The notes under the pieces are model-generated. The model ran no database searches and had not been told where the DNA came from. It saw nothing but the letters and a program-made list of their open reading frames with translations. A program made the position numbers and the translations under genes. A stretch of DNA of 45,545 nt from Lachnospiraceae bacterium UBA1755 (lineage in GTDB: Bacteria > Bacillota > Clostridia > Lachnospirales > Lachnospiraceae): NCBI GenBank assembly GCA_002314805.1, contig DCHJ01000115.1:1-45545 (forward strand). The letters are read 5' to 3'. Of the stretch, positions 17,146 through 26,600 are shown piece after piece; within the stretch, counting starts at the first letter, position 1; every line of letters starts with the position of its first letter.

Positions 17146-19110
17146 GTGAAGAGCCTGGGCCGCATAGGTCTGATGCTGCTGACAGCCGTACTTATATGTG
17201 CGGGATCGGCCGGTCAGGCACTTGCTGCATCTTCGGTCGCTAACAATAAAAAATACAAGCCGAAGGATGTAAAAATCGAATATCGGGAATTCACAGTAAG
17301 GAATGATGATAAGGTCAGCACTAAGATGGCAAATATTTTTGCTGTCTGGACCAATGGTTCAAGTTCATCGGACAAAATAGTCAGCGTCTTTCTTGGAGAA
17401 GACGAGGTGTATTCCGCAGAGGTTGCCTCATCACTGTCCTGCTGCAGCATCAGGAACGCGGTATTGGACAGCGGTCCCGGAAACTATAAGGTAGCTGTGT
17501 ATGCCAAACGTACCGGGCAGGGAGATGATGACATGTATGTTGTGTCATCAAAAACCTATAAGGTCACACAGACCAGATATGACAGGCTGGACTGCTTTGA
17601 GCCGGACAGATTCATGGTGGAACAGCCATGGCTGAGCTATAACAATGAGACAAAGCATGTGATCGCGCACTGGGACGAATATCCCGATGTGAAGAAGCGG
17701 AGCATATGTATTAAAAAAGGAGATACTGCAGTGTCTGCCTGGAAGAGTGTCAGTACGGATTCGGCAGATATTTCAGATACTATCGCAGCAAAGGGCTCGG
17801 GCTCATATTCCGTTGGTGTATATTCAGCTGCACTGGGAGAAGAATATGCTGTTTATTCGGAGAGTCTCGAGATCACTGCTGTTCAGGCCAGGGAGATCAA
17901 GCAGCAGGCAGCGGCAGAGCAGGCTGCTATTGAAGCAGGCCGCATCGGATGGTTCAATAACCGGGGGGTTGCATGGTATTACTACAAGGATTATGGTGTA
18001 AAGGCCAAAAATGAGTGGCTGGTAATTGACGGGAAGACCTATTATTTCACTTCCTCATATATCATGCAGACCGGCTGGCAGGTTATCGATGACAGATACT
18101 ATTATTTCGGGAAAGACGGAAGTCTGCAGAGGAATATCACATCTCCGGAAGGCTATAAGGTCAATGGTGACGGAGTAAGGGTGGACGATAAAGGCAATGT
18201 GATTTCGGCAAAGGGACAGAAAAAGCTCCCGTCAGGTATCACTGTGCTTAAGACCTGCAGCATCGCTGTCAGCGAGACTGCGGAGAATGCAGGTACTGTA
18301 AAGCAGGCAGCCTTTAAGGACGGGTCCGGCTATTCTGTTAAAGAGGTATTCTGGGAGCAGCCATATGAGCAGTGGCAGCCGGGTCAGCCTGTAAAGGCGA
18401 GACTGGTGATCGAGACAAAGCCGAATTATTATTTTGACTCTGCGGCTAAATTCAGTGTCCGCGGCAGGAGTGCGGTATCATCGGGAAATTCGGTAAAAAG
18501 GACGGTTCAGTTCTGGTATTATCCGAGGATGCAGCTTAAGGAGCCGTCATATCTTTATGTTGATAATGAGGCGGTCCTTCACTGGAAGAAGACAGACAGG
18601 GCCGGTCTGTACAAGATCGTTCTGGAATCTGAGGATTATGACAGTCCGGTGAAGGAGGATGTGAAGGATACCTCCTTTGATCTTAACGGCTATATCTCCA
18701 ATGACCCGGTGGGAGTGAAGCTTAAGATATATGCAGTGCACAGTGCCAACAGTAAGGCAAATACCTATATTACAAGCTCGCCGGTAGTTGAGATAGACAA
18801 TATCAACAGCTTTGCAAAGGAAAATACGATAGACGGCACAGTATCATGGCCGGGAAGCAGGATGAAATATCTGGACGGGGACGGCAATCCGTACAGCGGA
18901 TGGGCACAGCTCTTCGGCAATTGGTATTTCTTTGATTCAAAAGGCTATGCACATGCTCCGGGCTGGCTTAAGCATATTGACGGCAGCTGGTATTATTTTG
19001 ACAGCGAATTCAGGATGTGCACAGGAATAATAACAGATGAAAGCGGAAAAACTTACTTCCTCAATGACGGAAGTAACAAAGGAGTGCCTTTGGGCGCATG
19101 GGTGAAATGA
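17146..19110 (+). CDS. Secreted protein with cell-wall-binding repeats (654 aa)
   Basis: GTG start with GGAGG eight bases upstream. Residues 1-28 are a signal peptide ending in 'GQALA'. Residues 40-245 hold two beta-rich domains, and 250-265 is a short Ala/Gln helix. A first block of cell-wall-binding repeats follows ('GWFNNRGVAWYYY', 'GWQVIDDRYYYFGKDG', about 268-345). Residues 365-575 are another beta-rich region, and a second wall-binding block ends the protein ('GWAQLFGNWYFFDSKG', 'GWLKHIDGSWYYFDS', about 588-645). It should sit non-covalently on the wall. It leads an operon with a c-di-GMP phosphodiesterase and a PilZ protein, so it is probably a c-di-GMP-induced surface protein. No enzyme domain is recognised. 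Confidence 0.85.
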   Translation: MKSLGRIGLMLLTAVLICAGSAGQALAASSVANNKKYKPKDVKIEYREFTVRNDDKVSTKMANIFAVWTNGSSSSDKIVSVFLGEDEVYSAEVASSLSCCSIRNAVLDSGPGNYKVAVYAKRTGQGDDDMYVVSSKTYKVTQTRYDRLDCFEPDRFMVEQPWLSYNNETKHVIAHWDEYPDVKKRSICIKKGDTAVSAWKSVSTDSADISDTIAAKGSGSYSVGVYSAALGEEYAVYSESLEITAVQAREIKQQAAAEQAAIEAGRIGWFNNRGVAWYYYKDYGVKAKNEWLVIDGKTYYFTSSYIMQTGWQVIDDRYYYFGKDGSLQRNITSPEGYKVNGDGVRVDDKGNVISAKGQKKLPSGITVLKTCSIAVSETAENAGTVKQAAFKDGSGYSVKEVFWEQPYEQWQPGQPVKARLVIETKPNYYFDSAAKFSVRGRSAVSSGNSVKRTVQFWYYPRMQLKEPSYLYVDNEAVLHWKKTDRAGLYKIVLESEDYDSPVKEDVKDTSFDLNGYISNDPVGVKLKIYAVHSANSKANTYITSSPVVEIDNINSFAKENTIDGTVSWPGSRMKYLDGDGNPYSGWAQLFGNWYFFDSKGYAHAPGWLKHIDGSWYYFDSEFRMCTGIITDESGKTYFLNDGSNKGVPLGAWVK

Positions 19111-19111
19111 A

Positions 19112-20707
19112 ATGAAAGGCTTTCTTGGTATCGGAAAGGATAAAAAACGGGATATTGCGGCAGAGACTGTGCAGACAAGGGAAGTACCTGAACAGCTGCC
19201 GCAGCAGAGGCCGGGGGAACGCATCGCTTCGGTAATGGGCAGGATGTACAGGCTTATCGTATCGGCAGATATGGATATGAACTCCTGCTATGTGGAGACC
19301 GGGGAACTCTTGCTTGGAGATGCTGAGCTGCCGCGTATGGGTACCTATGATGATTTCATCAGGGTCCTTTCCGTGCAGGTAGATGAAGAGGAGCGTGATC
19401 TGTTCTCAAGGATATATTCGCGGGTCAATCTGCACAAGGTGTTGTTCAGTGACAGGAGCTATATCACAGGCAAGTATACGGTCAATGATCAGCTTTGCGA
19501 GGTCCGGGTTGAGAAGATCCCGGAACTCAATGAGCTGTCAACGCGTGTACGCTGCTGCCTGTATATAAGGCCCGTGTTATCACGCAAGGATGACGGACAC
19601 GATGCCAATGAGCCGGAATCCATAAAAAGAGAGGCTGAGCTTACAGAAAGTGATATCCTGATCAGTTCGCTGTTTGTAGGTGAGTATGAGATCAATCCGG
19701 AAAAGAATTATATGGTTGCCTATAAGCTTGAAAACGGAAAGTTCAGGAAGATGAACGAGCATATGAATCTGAGTATCATAATAGATTCATATATCCAGTG
19801 CGGTATCATTGCACCGGAGAGTGCTTCCGTATACCAGAACCTGTGTAAGAGAGGATTTCTGGAAAAAAAGACACTGAGGGGGAAATCCTACATCATTCAG
19901 GCCAAGCTGCGCAGCCCGGGGGCACAGAAGTATCAGTGGTATGACGAGATCGTCTCCAGAATGGGTAATTCCTATAAGATATACCGCAGAAATGTAGATG
20001 AATACAAAAAGGCTCAGGAGACTCAGCTGAGACTTGAAGAGCAGACCAAATATGCAAATTACAACCGGACCATGCTTGAAAATATGGCAAGTCTGGTGGA
20101 GTTCAGAAATGTAGAAAGCGGAGCGCATGTAACCAATGTAAGAAAGGTCACAGAGACGCTTCTGGAGGATATCGCCAACAGGAGTCCCCAGTACGGGATC
20201 GACAGGCACAGGATCAATATTATTGCGGAGGCAGCTACTATTCACGACATAGGCAAGATCACCATACCGGATCATATCCTCAACAAACCGGCATTACTGA
20301 CATCCGAAGAGTATGAGATCATGCGAGAGCATGCTACGAGCGGTGCAGTGATAATCGACCGTATGTCGACTGAGGAGCTTAGAGAATTGTATGACTGCTG
20401 CAGGGATGTGGTGCTGCACCATCACGAACGCTATGACGGAAAGGGATATCCGGAAGGACTAGTGGGTGATAATATATCAATCGCCGCTCAGGTCGTGGGG
20501 ATGGCAGATGCCTTTGATGCGCTTGTGAGTGAGCGGTGCTACAAGCATGCATATCCCCATGATGTTGCTTTCCGGATGATAGCCGACGGTGAATGCGGAA
20601 AATTCAGTGACAGACTGATCGAAAGCCTGAAGGCGAGTCTTGAAAGGATCAGAGAGTTTTATGATTATTCCGATGTAGATAAGCGGAAGAAAGAAGAAGG
20701 TTGCTGA
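19112..20707 (+). CDS. HD-GYP c-di-GMP phosphodiesterase
   Basis: 531 aa. Two PAS-like regions (about 42-155 and 180-285) precede a short coiled coil (290-325) and an HD-GYP domain (326-515). Visible metal ligands and signature: His339, the HD pair His378-Asp379, His407, the 'LHHHERYDGKGYP' block with GYP at 445-447, and Asp466 in 'MADAFDAL'. All key residues are intact, so hydrolysis of c-di-GMP to pGpG/GMP is expected. No membrane segment is seen, so it is cytoplasmic. ATG begins one base after the upstream stop, which implies translational coupling. Because the operon is opened by a c-di-GMP-sensing riboswitch, the enzyme should lower the signal that induces it. Confidence 0.93.
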   Translation: MKGFLGIGKDKKRDIAAETVQTREVPEQLPQQRPGERIASVMGRMYRLIVSADMDMNSCYVETGELLLGDAELPRMGTYDDFIRVLSVQVDEEERDLFSRIYSRVNLHKVLFSDRSYITGKYTVNDQLCEVRVEKIPELNELSTRVRCCLYIRPVLSRKDDGHDANEPESIKREAELTESDILISSLFVGEYEINPEKNYMVAYKLENGKFRKMNEHMNLSIIIDSYIQCGIIAPESASVYQNLCKRGFLEKKTLRGKSYIIQAKLRSPGAQKYQWYDEIVSRMGNSYKIYRRNVDEYKKAQETQLRLEEQTKYANYNRTMLENMASLVEFRNVESGAHVTNVRKVTETLLEDIANRSPQYGIDRHRINIIAEAATIHDIGKITIPDHILNKPALLTSEEYEIMREHATSGAVIIDRMSTEELRELYDCCRDVVLHHHERYDGKGYPEGLVGDNISIAAQVVGMADAFDALVSERCYKHAYPHDVAFRMIADGECGKFSDRLIESLKASLERIREFYDYSDVDKRKKEEGC

Positions 20708-21405
20708 TGTCAGGAGAATTAAACCTACGGCGCGGTACAAAAATGATGATGGCGTATGATGTGGCGATCGGTAAGGCACCGAAGTTTGAGTACATGTGCG
20801 CCTACGAGAAGGATATCGACGGGTCAGTATTTCTGGTTTCCATACCGATGAATCCTGACGGGACTCCTGTGCCCATCGATGAGAATAAAAAATTTCTTTT
20901 CGTATTTGGTTCAGGTCCGCTGAGAAGTATTCTCGCGGGCTATGCAGATGATGAGATAAAGGAAGGTATACGTACCTTCTGGAAGGTGCGCAGAGTCACC
21001 GAGCAGAGACAGTTCTTTAAGCGTGCAGACGAACGCGTAAAGGCTCAGCTTGAAATAGAGTATACCTGCGGACGGTTTGCAGAGATGGAGGACGGCACTA
21101 CGAAAAAGGAAAAGACCTATACGGCGGATATCTCATACAGCGGTTCGTCCGTTTTCGTAAATGAGAACTTTGATGTCGGTGATGTATGCGAGGTGTTTCT
21201 TCCGGGCGTCGGGATCGGGATCGGAAGTGATCCCATGAACCATATCAGGGCTGCGGTCTGCTGGAACCGTGAGGCACCAAAGGAGAGCAGCTACAGACTT
21301 GTAGTCGGACTCAGGTACCGGTTTGCGGATGAGATACAGAAGGAGCGTATGAAGCTTTATGTGGAGCATATCAAGCGTGAGTACGGACTGAATAACAGAG
21401 ACTGA
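20707..21405 (+). CDS. PilZ domain c-di-GMP receptor (YcgR-like)
   Basis: 232 aa from ATG 20707, which shares one base with the HD-GYP stop. Residues 10-95 form a YcgR-like N-terminal beta domain. The PilZ domain follows, with the c-di-GMP binding motifs RxxxR (Arg106-Arg110, 'KRADER') and DxSxxG (Asp141-Gly146, 'DISYSG'). Both motifs are complete, so binding is expected. YcgR-type proteins act on flagellar motors or on surface-secretion machinery. With no flagellar gene here, a role in surface assembly is more likely (inference). Tight coupling to the phosphodiesterase makes a compact signal-response module. Confidence 0.87.
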   Translation: MSGELNLRRGTKMMMAYDVAIGKAPKFEYMCAYEKDIDGSVFLVSIPMNPDGTPVPIDENKKFLFVFGSGPLRSILAGYADDEIKEGIRTFWKVRRVTEQRQFFKRADERVKAQLEIEYTCGRFAEMEDGTTKKEKTYTADISYSGSSVFVNENFDVGDVCEVFLPGVGIGIGSDPMNHIRAAVCWNREAPKESSYRLVVGLRYRFADEIQKERMKLYVEHIKREYGLNNRD

Positions 21406-21458
21406 TTCCGGCACATTTTTTAACCGGTATCGGAAATGGCAGGGAAGCAGAAAGAGTA

Positions 21459-22442
21459 ATGGCTTTATTTAACGGCAAAACTGAAAAGCAGGCTGATAAG
21501 GAAGAAAAGCAGAAAGCTCAGGCATCCGGAGGCAGCGGGAGGAAGAAAGGCACATCAGGCTATGAAAAGCTTGACGGATATACCTATCGCGACCTGGAGA
21601 CAGGAGAGATCGTTTCAACCTATATTCGCGGCAGGAAGGCAAAACGTCTGGGAAGAGCAATATTGCGCATGGGCAGTATTAAGGTGTTTCTGCTGTGTGC
21701 CGTTTCTCTGGTGTTATTACTGTTTGCGATTGCCTTTATGCAGGAAAAAACAGGAAACTTTACAATAAATCTTGACAGGCTTGAGCTCTTCAGAAAAGGT
21801 ATATCCATGTCGTCAGATGCAGCCTTTTCTTCACCGACGGCAAGACTCACGGCAAGCCCCATAGAAAATGTTACCAATATCGCAGCTGAAGATATTCCTG
21901 TGGATGTGGATGAGATCGACGGGGATCATAACGGCAGCAACTATATGGCATATACATATTATGTGAGGAATGCAGGCAAGGAACCGGTATCATACACGGC
22001 AAGAGTGGTCATGGATTCAGCAACAAAGGGAGCCGAAGACGCCGTCAGGGTGGCAGTATGGAAAAACGGTGAAAAGACAGTATACGCGATGCCGGCTGCA
22101 GACGGGGGTACGGAGGAGGGCTGCACGGATTTTGTCAGCAGAGACCTGGTATGCGAGTATGATGAAGAAAGTTTTGATGTAGGCTATGTGGATAAATACA
22201 CCATAGTGATCTGGATGGACGGAGATGATCCGGAATGTGTCGATAAGATAATCGGAGGAGGTCTGGAGTTTTCCATGAAGCTGGATGCAGCCACGGAGGA
22301 TGACTCATCACTTCTTGACAAGTTTATCGGGGATCTTATGGATACGATATCAGGGGACAATGCAATAGGAGCAGCAGGAACGGAAAGTCCGGATTACTCT
22401 GAAAATAAGGATATCAACTGGTTTACGAGGATAAATAAATAG
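21459..22442 (+). CDS. Membrane-anchored protein with TasA/camelysin-like extracellular domain
   Basis: 327 aa. Residues 1-70 are charged and cytoplasmic, residues 74-93 are a membrane helix, and the rest is an extracellular beta-rich domain. The pattern 'NYMAYTYYVRNAGKEPVSYTARV' followed by 'IVIWMDGDDPECVDKIIGGG' resembles the TasA/camelysin family, where a W-x-E/D-G-x-D-P turn precedes the final strand. Unlike the subunits downstream it has a long N-terminal cytoplasmic tail and lacks the 'AWF' export motif, so it is more likely a permanent anchor than a released subunit (inference). It lies 53 bases after the PilZ gene and probably ends that operon. Confidence 0.68.
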   Translation: MALFNGKTEKQADKEEKQKAQASGGSGRKKGTSGYEKLDGYTYRDLETGEIVSTYIRGRKAKRLGRAILRMGSIKVFLLCAVSLVLLLFAIAFMQEKTGNFTINLDRLELFRKGISMSSDAAFSSPTARLTASPIENVTNIAAEDIPVDVDEIDGDHNGSNYMAYTYYVRNAGKEPVSYTARVVMDSATKGAEDAVRVAVWKNGEKTVYAMPAADGGTEEGCTDFVSRDLVCEYDEESFDVGYVDKYTIVIWMDGDDPECVDKIIGGGLEFSMKLDAATEDDSSLLDKFIGDLMDTISGDNAIGAAGTESPDYSENKDINWFTRINK

Positions 22443-22575
22443 TCAGCTCCGGGGATATGCCGGATAAAGTCAATATCAGACCACAGGTTTGGTACGGAGT
22501 GACCGGCTTCCGATATCGGCCGGATAAAGGACTTGTACAGAGTATACCGGAATACTCAATTGATAATTCAGATAC

Positions 22576-22630
22576 GGGCAGTGAAAAAGCATACGATTCT
22601 GCCCAAAACGGCAGTTTATGGTATTTTTTT
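22576..22630 (+). terminator. Weak terminator with two alternative hairpins
   Basis: GGGCAG (22576-22581) can pair with CTGCCC (22599-22604), or CTGCC (22599-22603) with GGCAG (22610-22614). Seven Ts (22624-22630) lie ten bases further on. It probably ends the operon, but the T-run is far from either stem. Confidence 0.4.
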
Positions 22631-22650
22631 GTAAAAATCAAAAGAAAGAG

Positions 22651-22679
22651 TTGATTTTTCAAAAACTATATTGTACACT
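22651..22679 (+). promoter_or_regulatory. Promoter of the first c-di-GMP-I unit
   Basis: TTGATT (22651-22656), a 17-bp spacer and TACACT (22674-22679); start predicted near 22686, just before the aptamer. The -35 lies inside TTGATTTTTCAA. It is also the right arm of a perfect 9-bp inverted repeat, AAAAATCAA (22633-22641) with TTGATTTTT (22651-22659). Confidence 0.65.
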
Positions 22680-22688
22680 TTAGAGACC

Positions 22689-22756
22689 TAAAGGCAAAGC
22701 CGGAGCGATCCGGTGACGCAAAACTACAGGGACTCGATGAGTTAGCCAGCTGCCGG
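22689..22756 (+). ncRNA. c-di-GMP-I (GEMM-I) riboswitch, first copy
   Basis: The conserved core is present: AAAGGCAAA, a CCGG-closed hairpin, GGTGACGCAAA, a second hairpin, then TAGCCAGCTGCCG. P1 pairs GGCA (22693-22696) with TGCC (22751-22754). The latter lies inside the 5' arm of the next terminator (22748-22755), so ligand binding should prevent termination (predicted ON). It controls the subunit gene at 22876. Confidence 0.93.
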
Positions 22757-22793
22757 TTCACAGCGATTGTGATGCGGCGGCTTTTTGTTTTTT
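22748..22793 (+). terminator. Riboswitch-controlled terminator before the main subunit gene
   Basis: AGCTGCCG (22748-22755) pairs with CGGCGGCT (22775-22782), and TCACA/TGTGA continues the stem inside. Ts follow at 22782-22786 and 22788-22793. Confidence 0.85.
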
Positions 22794-22875
22794 GAGTCAG
22801 CCGGCTGACGGATGGCTCAGACCGGTTTAATGAATTTTGCGGTTATTACGGTATAAATGCCGTTGAGGAGGGAAA

Positions 22876-23601
22876 ATGAAGGCACTTAGAAAACAGCTGA
22901 TCGCAGCAATAGCAATGACACTGGTTGCAGCAGTTGCGCTGGGATCATCAACCTACGCATGGTTTGCCAACAATGCGACAGTAAATGCAACCGGTATGTC
23001 TATGACAGCAAAGTCAGACGTTGGATATATGCTGATCGCACAGGGACATCAGACTCTGGATTACGTCAAAGCCAATGGTTCGACTTCGGCTACATTTGAG
23101 AATACGGGAAAGGCAATGTATCCGGCAAATCACAGGAACGTGACGACCCCGACATCCAAGATCGAGGATTACGACAAGGCTGCCAACTGGTACTATGAGT
23201 ATTCAAGTGATACCAAGAGCTCGGCCGGTACCGGAAAGAAGGACATTGCAGCCGACAAGCTGGAGGACTTTGTCCTGATCAATGAGTTTTCTATCTGCGC
23301 GCAGACCGGTTCCAACAGTCTTTCGGATCTTAAGATCTCAGATCTTGATCTCGGAACAGCAGGTGAAAGTGCCGTTAAGGTCATTGTTGCATCGGATACC
23401 GCATCTGATGAATTCACGATTGGAGACAATCAGACCAGTACGGTAGTGCTGGATTCATTGGTTACACCGAATGAAGTCACATATATCAGGGTTTACGCCT
23501 TCTGGGACGGTTCAAATGCATCGGTATACACCGAGAATAAAGCCAACCTGAAGGAGACTACTCTCAGTATGTCACTTACGGCGGTACCGATGACAGAATA
23601 A
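22876..23601 (+). CDS. SipW/TasA-type secreted subunit (candidate major fibre subunit)
   Basis: 241 aa. A short basic start and a hydrophobic helix (7-23) end in 'GSSTYAWFANN' (Tyr27-Phe30), the SipW-dependent signal pattern in which cleavage occurs close to the aromatic motif. The mature part is Thr/Ser/Ala-rich, beta-predicted and acidic, ending with a 'VYAFWDGSNASVYTENKANLKE' type turn and final strand like TasA. GAGGAGGG (22864-22871) is the strongest ribosome site among the subunit genes, and an intrinsic terminator follows the stop. Both fit a highly expressed, major subunit. Translocation is presumably by Sec and processing by one of the SipW-type peptidases at 38767 or 44121 (inference). 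Confidence 0.8.
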   Translation: MKALRKQLIAAIAMTLVAAVALGSSTYAWFANNATVNATGMSMTAKSDVGYMLIAQGHQTLDYVKANGSTSATFENTGKAMYPANHRNVTTPTSKIEDYDKAANWYYEYSSDTKSSAGTGKKDIAADKLEDFVLINEFSICAQTGSNSLSDLKISDLDLGTAGESAVKVIVASDTASDEFTIGDNQTSTVVLDSLVTPNEVTYIRVYAFWDGSNASVYTENKANLKETTLSMSLTAVPMTE

Positions 23602-23617
23602 AGATCTGATTATTCCG

Positions 23618-23641
23618 AGCCCCGAGTCATCGGGGCTTTTT
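23618..23641 (+). terminator. Intrinsic terminator between subunit gene and giant gene
   Basis: AGCCCCGA (23618-23625) pairs perfectly with TCGGGGCT (23630-23637) around GTCA, and five Ts follow (23637-23641). Only 28 bases separate it from the next ATG, leaving no room for a separate promoter, so the giant gene must depend on read-through. Confidence 0.9.
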
Positions 23642-23669
23642 GGGTTTATACAGCCTGCAGGGATTCTGA

Positions 23670-26600
23670 ATGAAAAGCATCAGGAAATTATTATTAACTG
23701 TAACGATCCTCCTTGCAGCCACACTGGGACTGTGTGGCTCTTCTTTTGGTTGGCTCAACAAGACTGCACTGACAGTTGACGGCAAGGTTAAGCAGGCTAC
23801 GGTCATCCGGCAGTATTTCCATTGCGGAGACGGAAGCAGACAGGATCCCTATGTCATTACAAGGCCGATACATTATTATCACCTTGTGGAGCTCTACCAG
23901 AGAAAAAATTCTGTAGTAGCAGGCAAGTATTTCCAGCTGGGCTATGATCTGGATCCGGATACACCGGGTCTTGAAGTATATGATTATGATGATCTGGGAA
24001 ATGTGAAGATGGACGGCAATACACCTATGACGTCCACCTCCCTCAATATGGCATATTATTCTGAGGAGTATGCTCTCATTCCCGTCGGAACCTCGGCAGT
24101 GCCCTTTGACGGACAGTTTGAAGGAAACGGTCTTGAGATCAGAAATATCAATATCAGAGCGAGCGAGACAATTTCAACGGAAGAGCATTTTGCATCTGCC
24201 GATATCGGAATTTTCGGGTATGTCAGCGGTGAGGCAAAGATCAGCGATACATATTTCAGTGATGTAACCATTGATCTGACAGGCTGCGATGCCGGTCAGA
24301 CCCACGCAGGGCACAATTCATCACATCATGCTGATGGTGTGGTTTATGCGGGATACCTTGCCGGTCATGTAAAGGAGTCTGCATCCATACAGAATGTATT
24401 CCTTAACAATTGTACGATAACCGGGGCAGAATCGGTCGCCGGAGGTACAGAGGTAGTGAAAAATCTGTATGGCTATATAGGATGCGTGGAGCATAATGAC
24501 GGAACTCTGGTTGAGACACTTGGAGAGTCTATTGCTTCACAGTTCGGCGGCGGAGGCTCTGACCCGGGCTGGGGCAATACCGTCAATATGAAAAATATGT
24601 TCAACCGTCTCTATGCTATCGCAAGGGCTCACAGAAATGATGATGATGTGATGTATCCGTCAGTTGAAAACCTTGTGGTAGAGGTGGCTGATGATGTAAG
24701 AGTTGAAGAACTCACATCAGCATCAGATTTTGAATATGTTAAGGTGCTCAGCCGGGAGGTGGCTGCAATGGATGACGAGGTAAAGAGTCATCCCGGCTAC
24801 AGCCTGGAATATATACACCACGGAGATGACATAGCAGGCTCATACTATTTCAATATTGCTAATGGTTATAATCCGTGGATCTATCTGACAGGACGCAACA
24901 GCTATCAGACTAAGACTGTCAATATATACATTGCAAAAGACGTGGCAGGCACGGAGGCATATTTTATATGCGATGAGGCTGCGAAGAATTATATGAGTGC
25001 ATCCTCGGGGAAGACGATAGTTAATACATCAAGGACGGATGCTTCGCGGTGGATGAAGGATCCGTCAAACCACCTGTACACCTTCATAGGTGCGACGGCA
25101 TATTACCTCAATGCATCCGGGCTGTCGATGACCCTTAGTGATACATCTGCCGGTGCGACACAGTGGACAATTGATGAAAACGGGATCTCTGCACAGATCT
25201 ATGCGGTCACATCCGGCGTCAGATACTATCTGAATTACAATGATGTATGGCAGCTTACCGCAGAGACACCCACCTATTCGGTCAGCGATGGCAGCGGACA
25301 TTACATGGGTACAGGCGGTATGTCGGTCACCACAGAGACCTCAGTGGGAGCATCGGCTTCCTGGGAGATAGATGACGGCAGCGCCGGAGTACAGTTTAAG
25401 ACCTATGTTAACGGTACACCGGTGTATCTTGCGCACATTGGCGGCAAGGGACTTACACTTTCGCCGACAGCCTTCAGATGGACAAAGAGCACCGGTTCAG
25501 AGCCATTTTCCTATACTGCAGACAGTGACGGCAGGACCTGGTACCTTGCATATGATGACGGCTGGAAGACTGTGGTAACAGGCGGAAAGAGCATCGTATG
25601 CGAGTCTTCCGGTACAGAGTATTATCTGGCAGCAGATAAAGCCTTTGAGGGAGTTACAGCCGGTCAGGCTGAGACCTATATCTCGCTGTGGGATATGGAT
25701 CTGTCTGCAGACAGTACTGCGATAGCACTGTATTATAACGGAGTAACATATTCACTTGATGCGGACGTGGCTTCAGGTGAGGTATTCCTGAGGGTACCGG
25801 ATACAGAGGAGCCCGCAACGGTATGGTATAAGGATGCAGGCGGACATTATTACGTGCAGGACGATTCAGCACCGTTTTATCTGACATATGACGGAAAATG
25901 GTGCGTTAAGACAAGCAGCACTTACTTTATCAAATGCAATGGAAACTACCTTGCCTTTGATGCGGGTCAGCCGTTTAATGTGGGTAATGTAACGAGTCAG
26001 TCGGCAGGCAGCAATCGCTGGGTGTTTGAAAATCCGGGCGGGACAGGTCTTGTATATATCAATTCCGAGGGTACTGCCTATTACCTGAATATACGTACTG
26101 TCAATGGTCAGAAGCTCCTGTCACTGGATTATGAGCATGCACAGATCGTAAATGATCAGGGCGTGGTCGTGGACCAGGGCTGGAGTGCTGCACAGGCAGT
26201 GCGCTGGACAGGCGACTCAAGAGGATATTTTGCTGTCTGTGACGGCGATGAATACTATCTGAGATACGAATCCGGCTGGAGAGCCGATCCGGTGGATTAT
26301 ACATACAAGGCTGCGACCGTTTCAAATAATTATCTTGCGCATAGCAAAAACGCAGGAGCATATTCTGTATACTCCTATACGGGTACAGATACGTCTGCTG
26401 CGGACATCAGATGGAAGAGTGACGGTGAGTATATCTGGTTCATAGATAATGACACCAGACATTATCTGGCCTTCGGCAGCGCAGGCGCAGGTGCAGTCAT
26501 CAGTGATACCCCGTGCAGGTGGCAGACGACCTGTCAGACAGGGTCCGGAGCAGTAAAAAATATACTTAATACGGTCCATAACAATGTCCGTTACCGGCTT

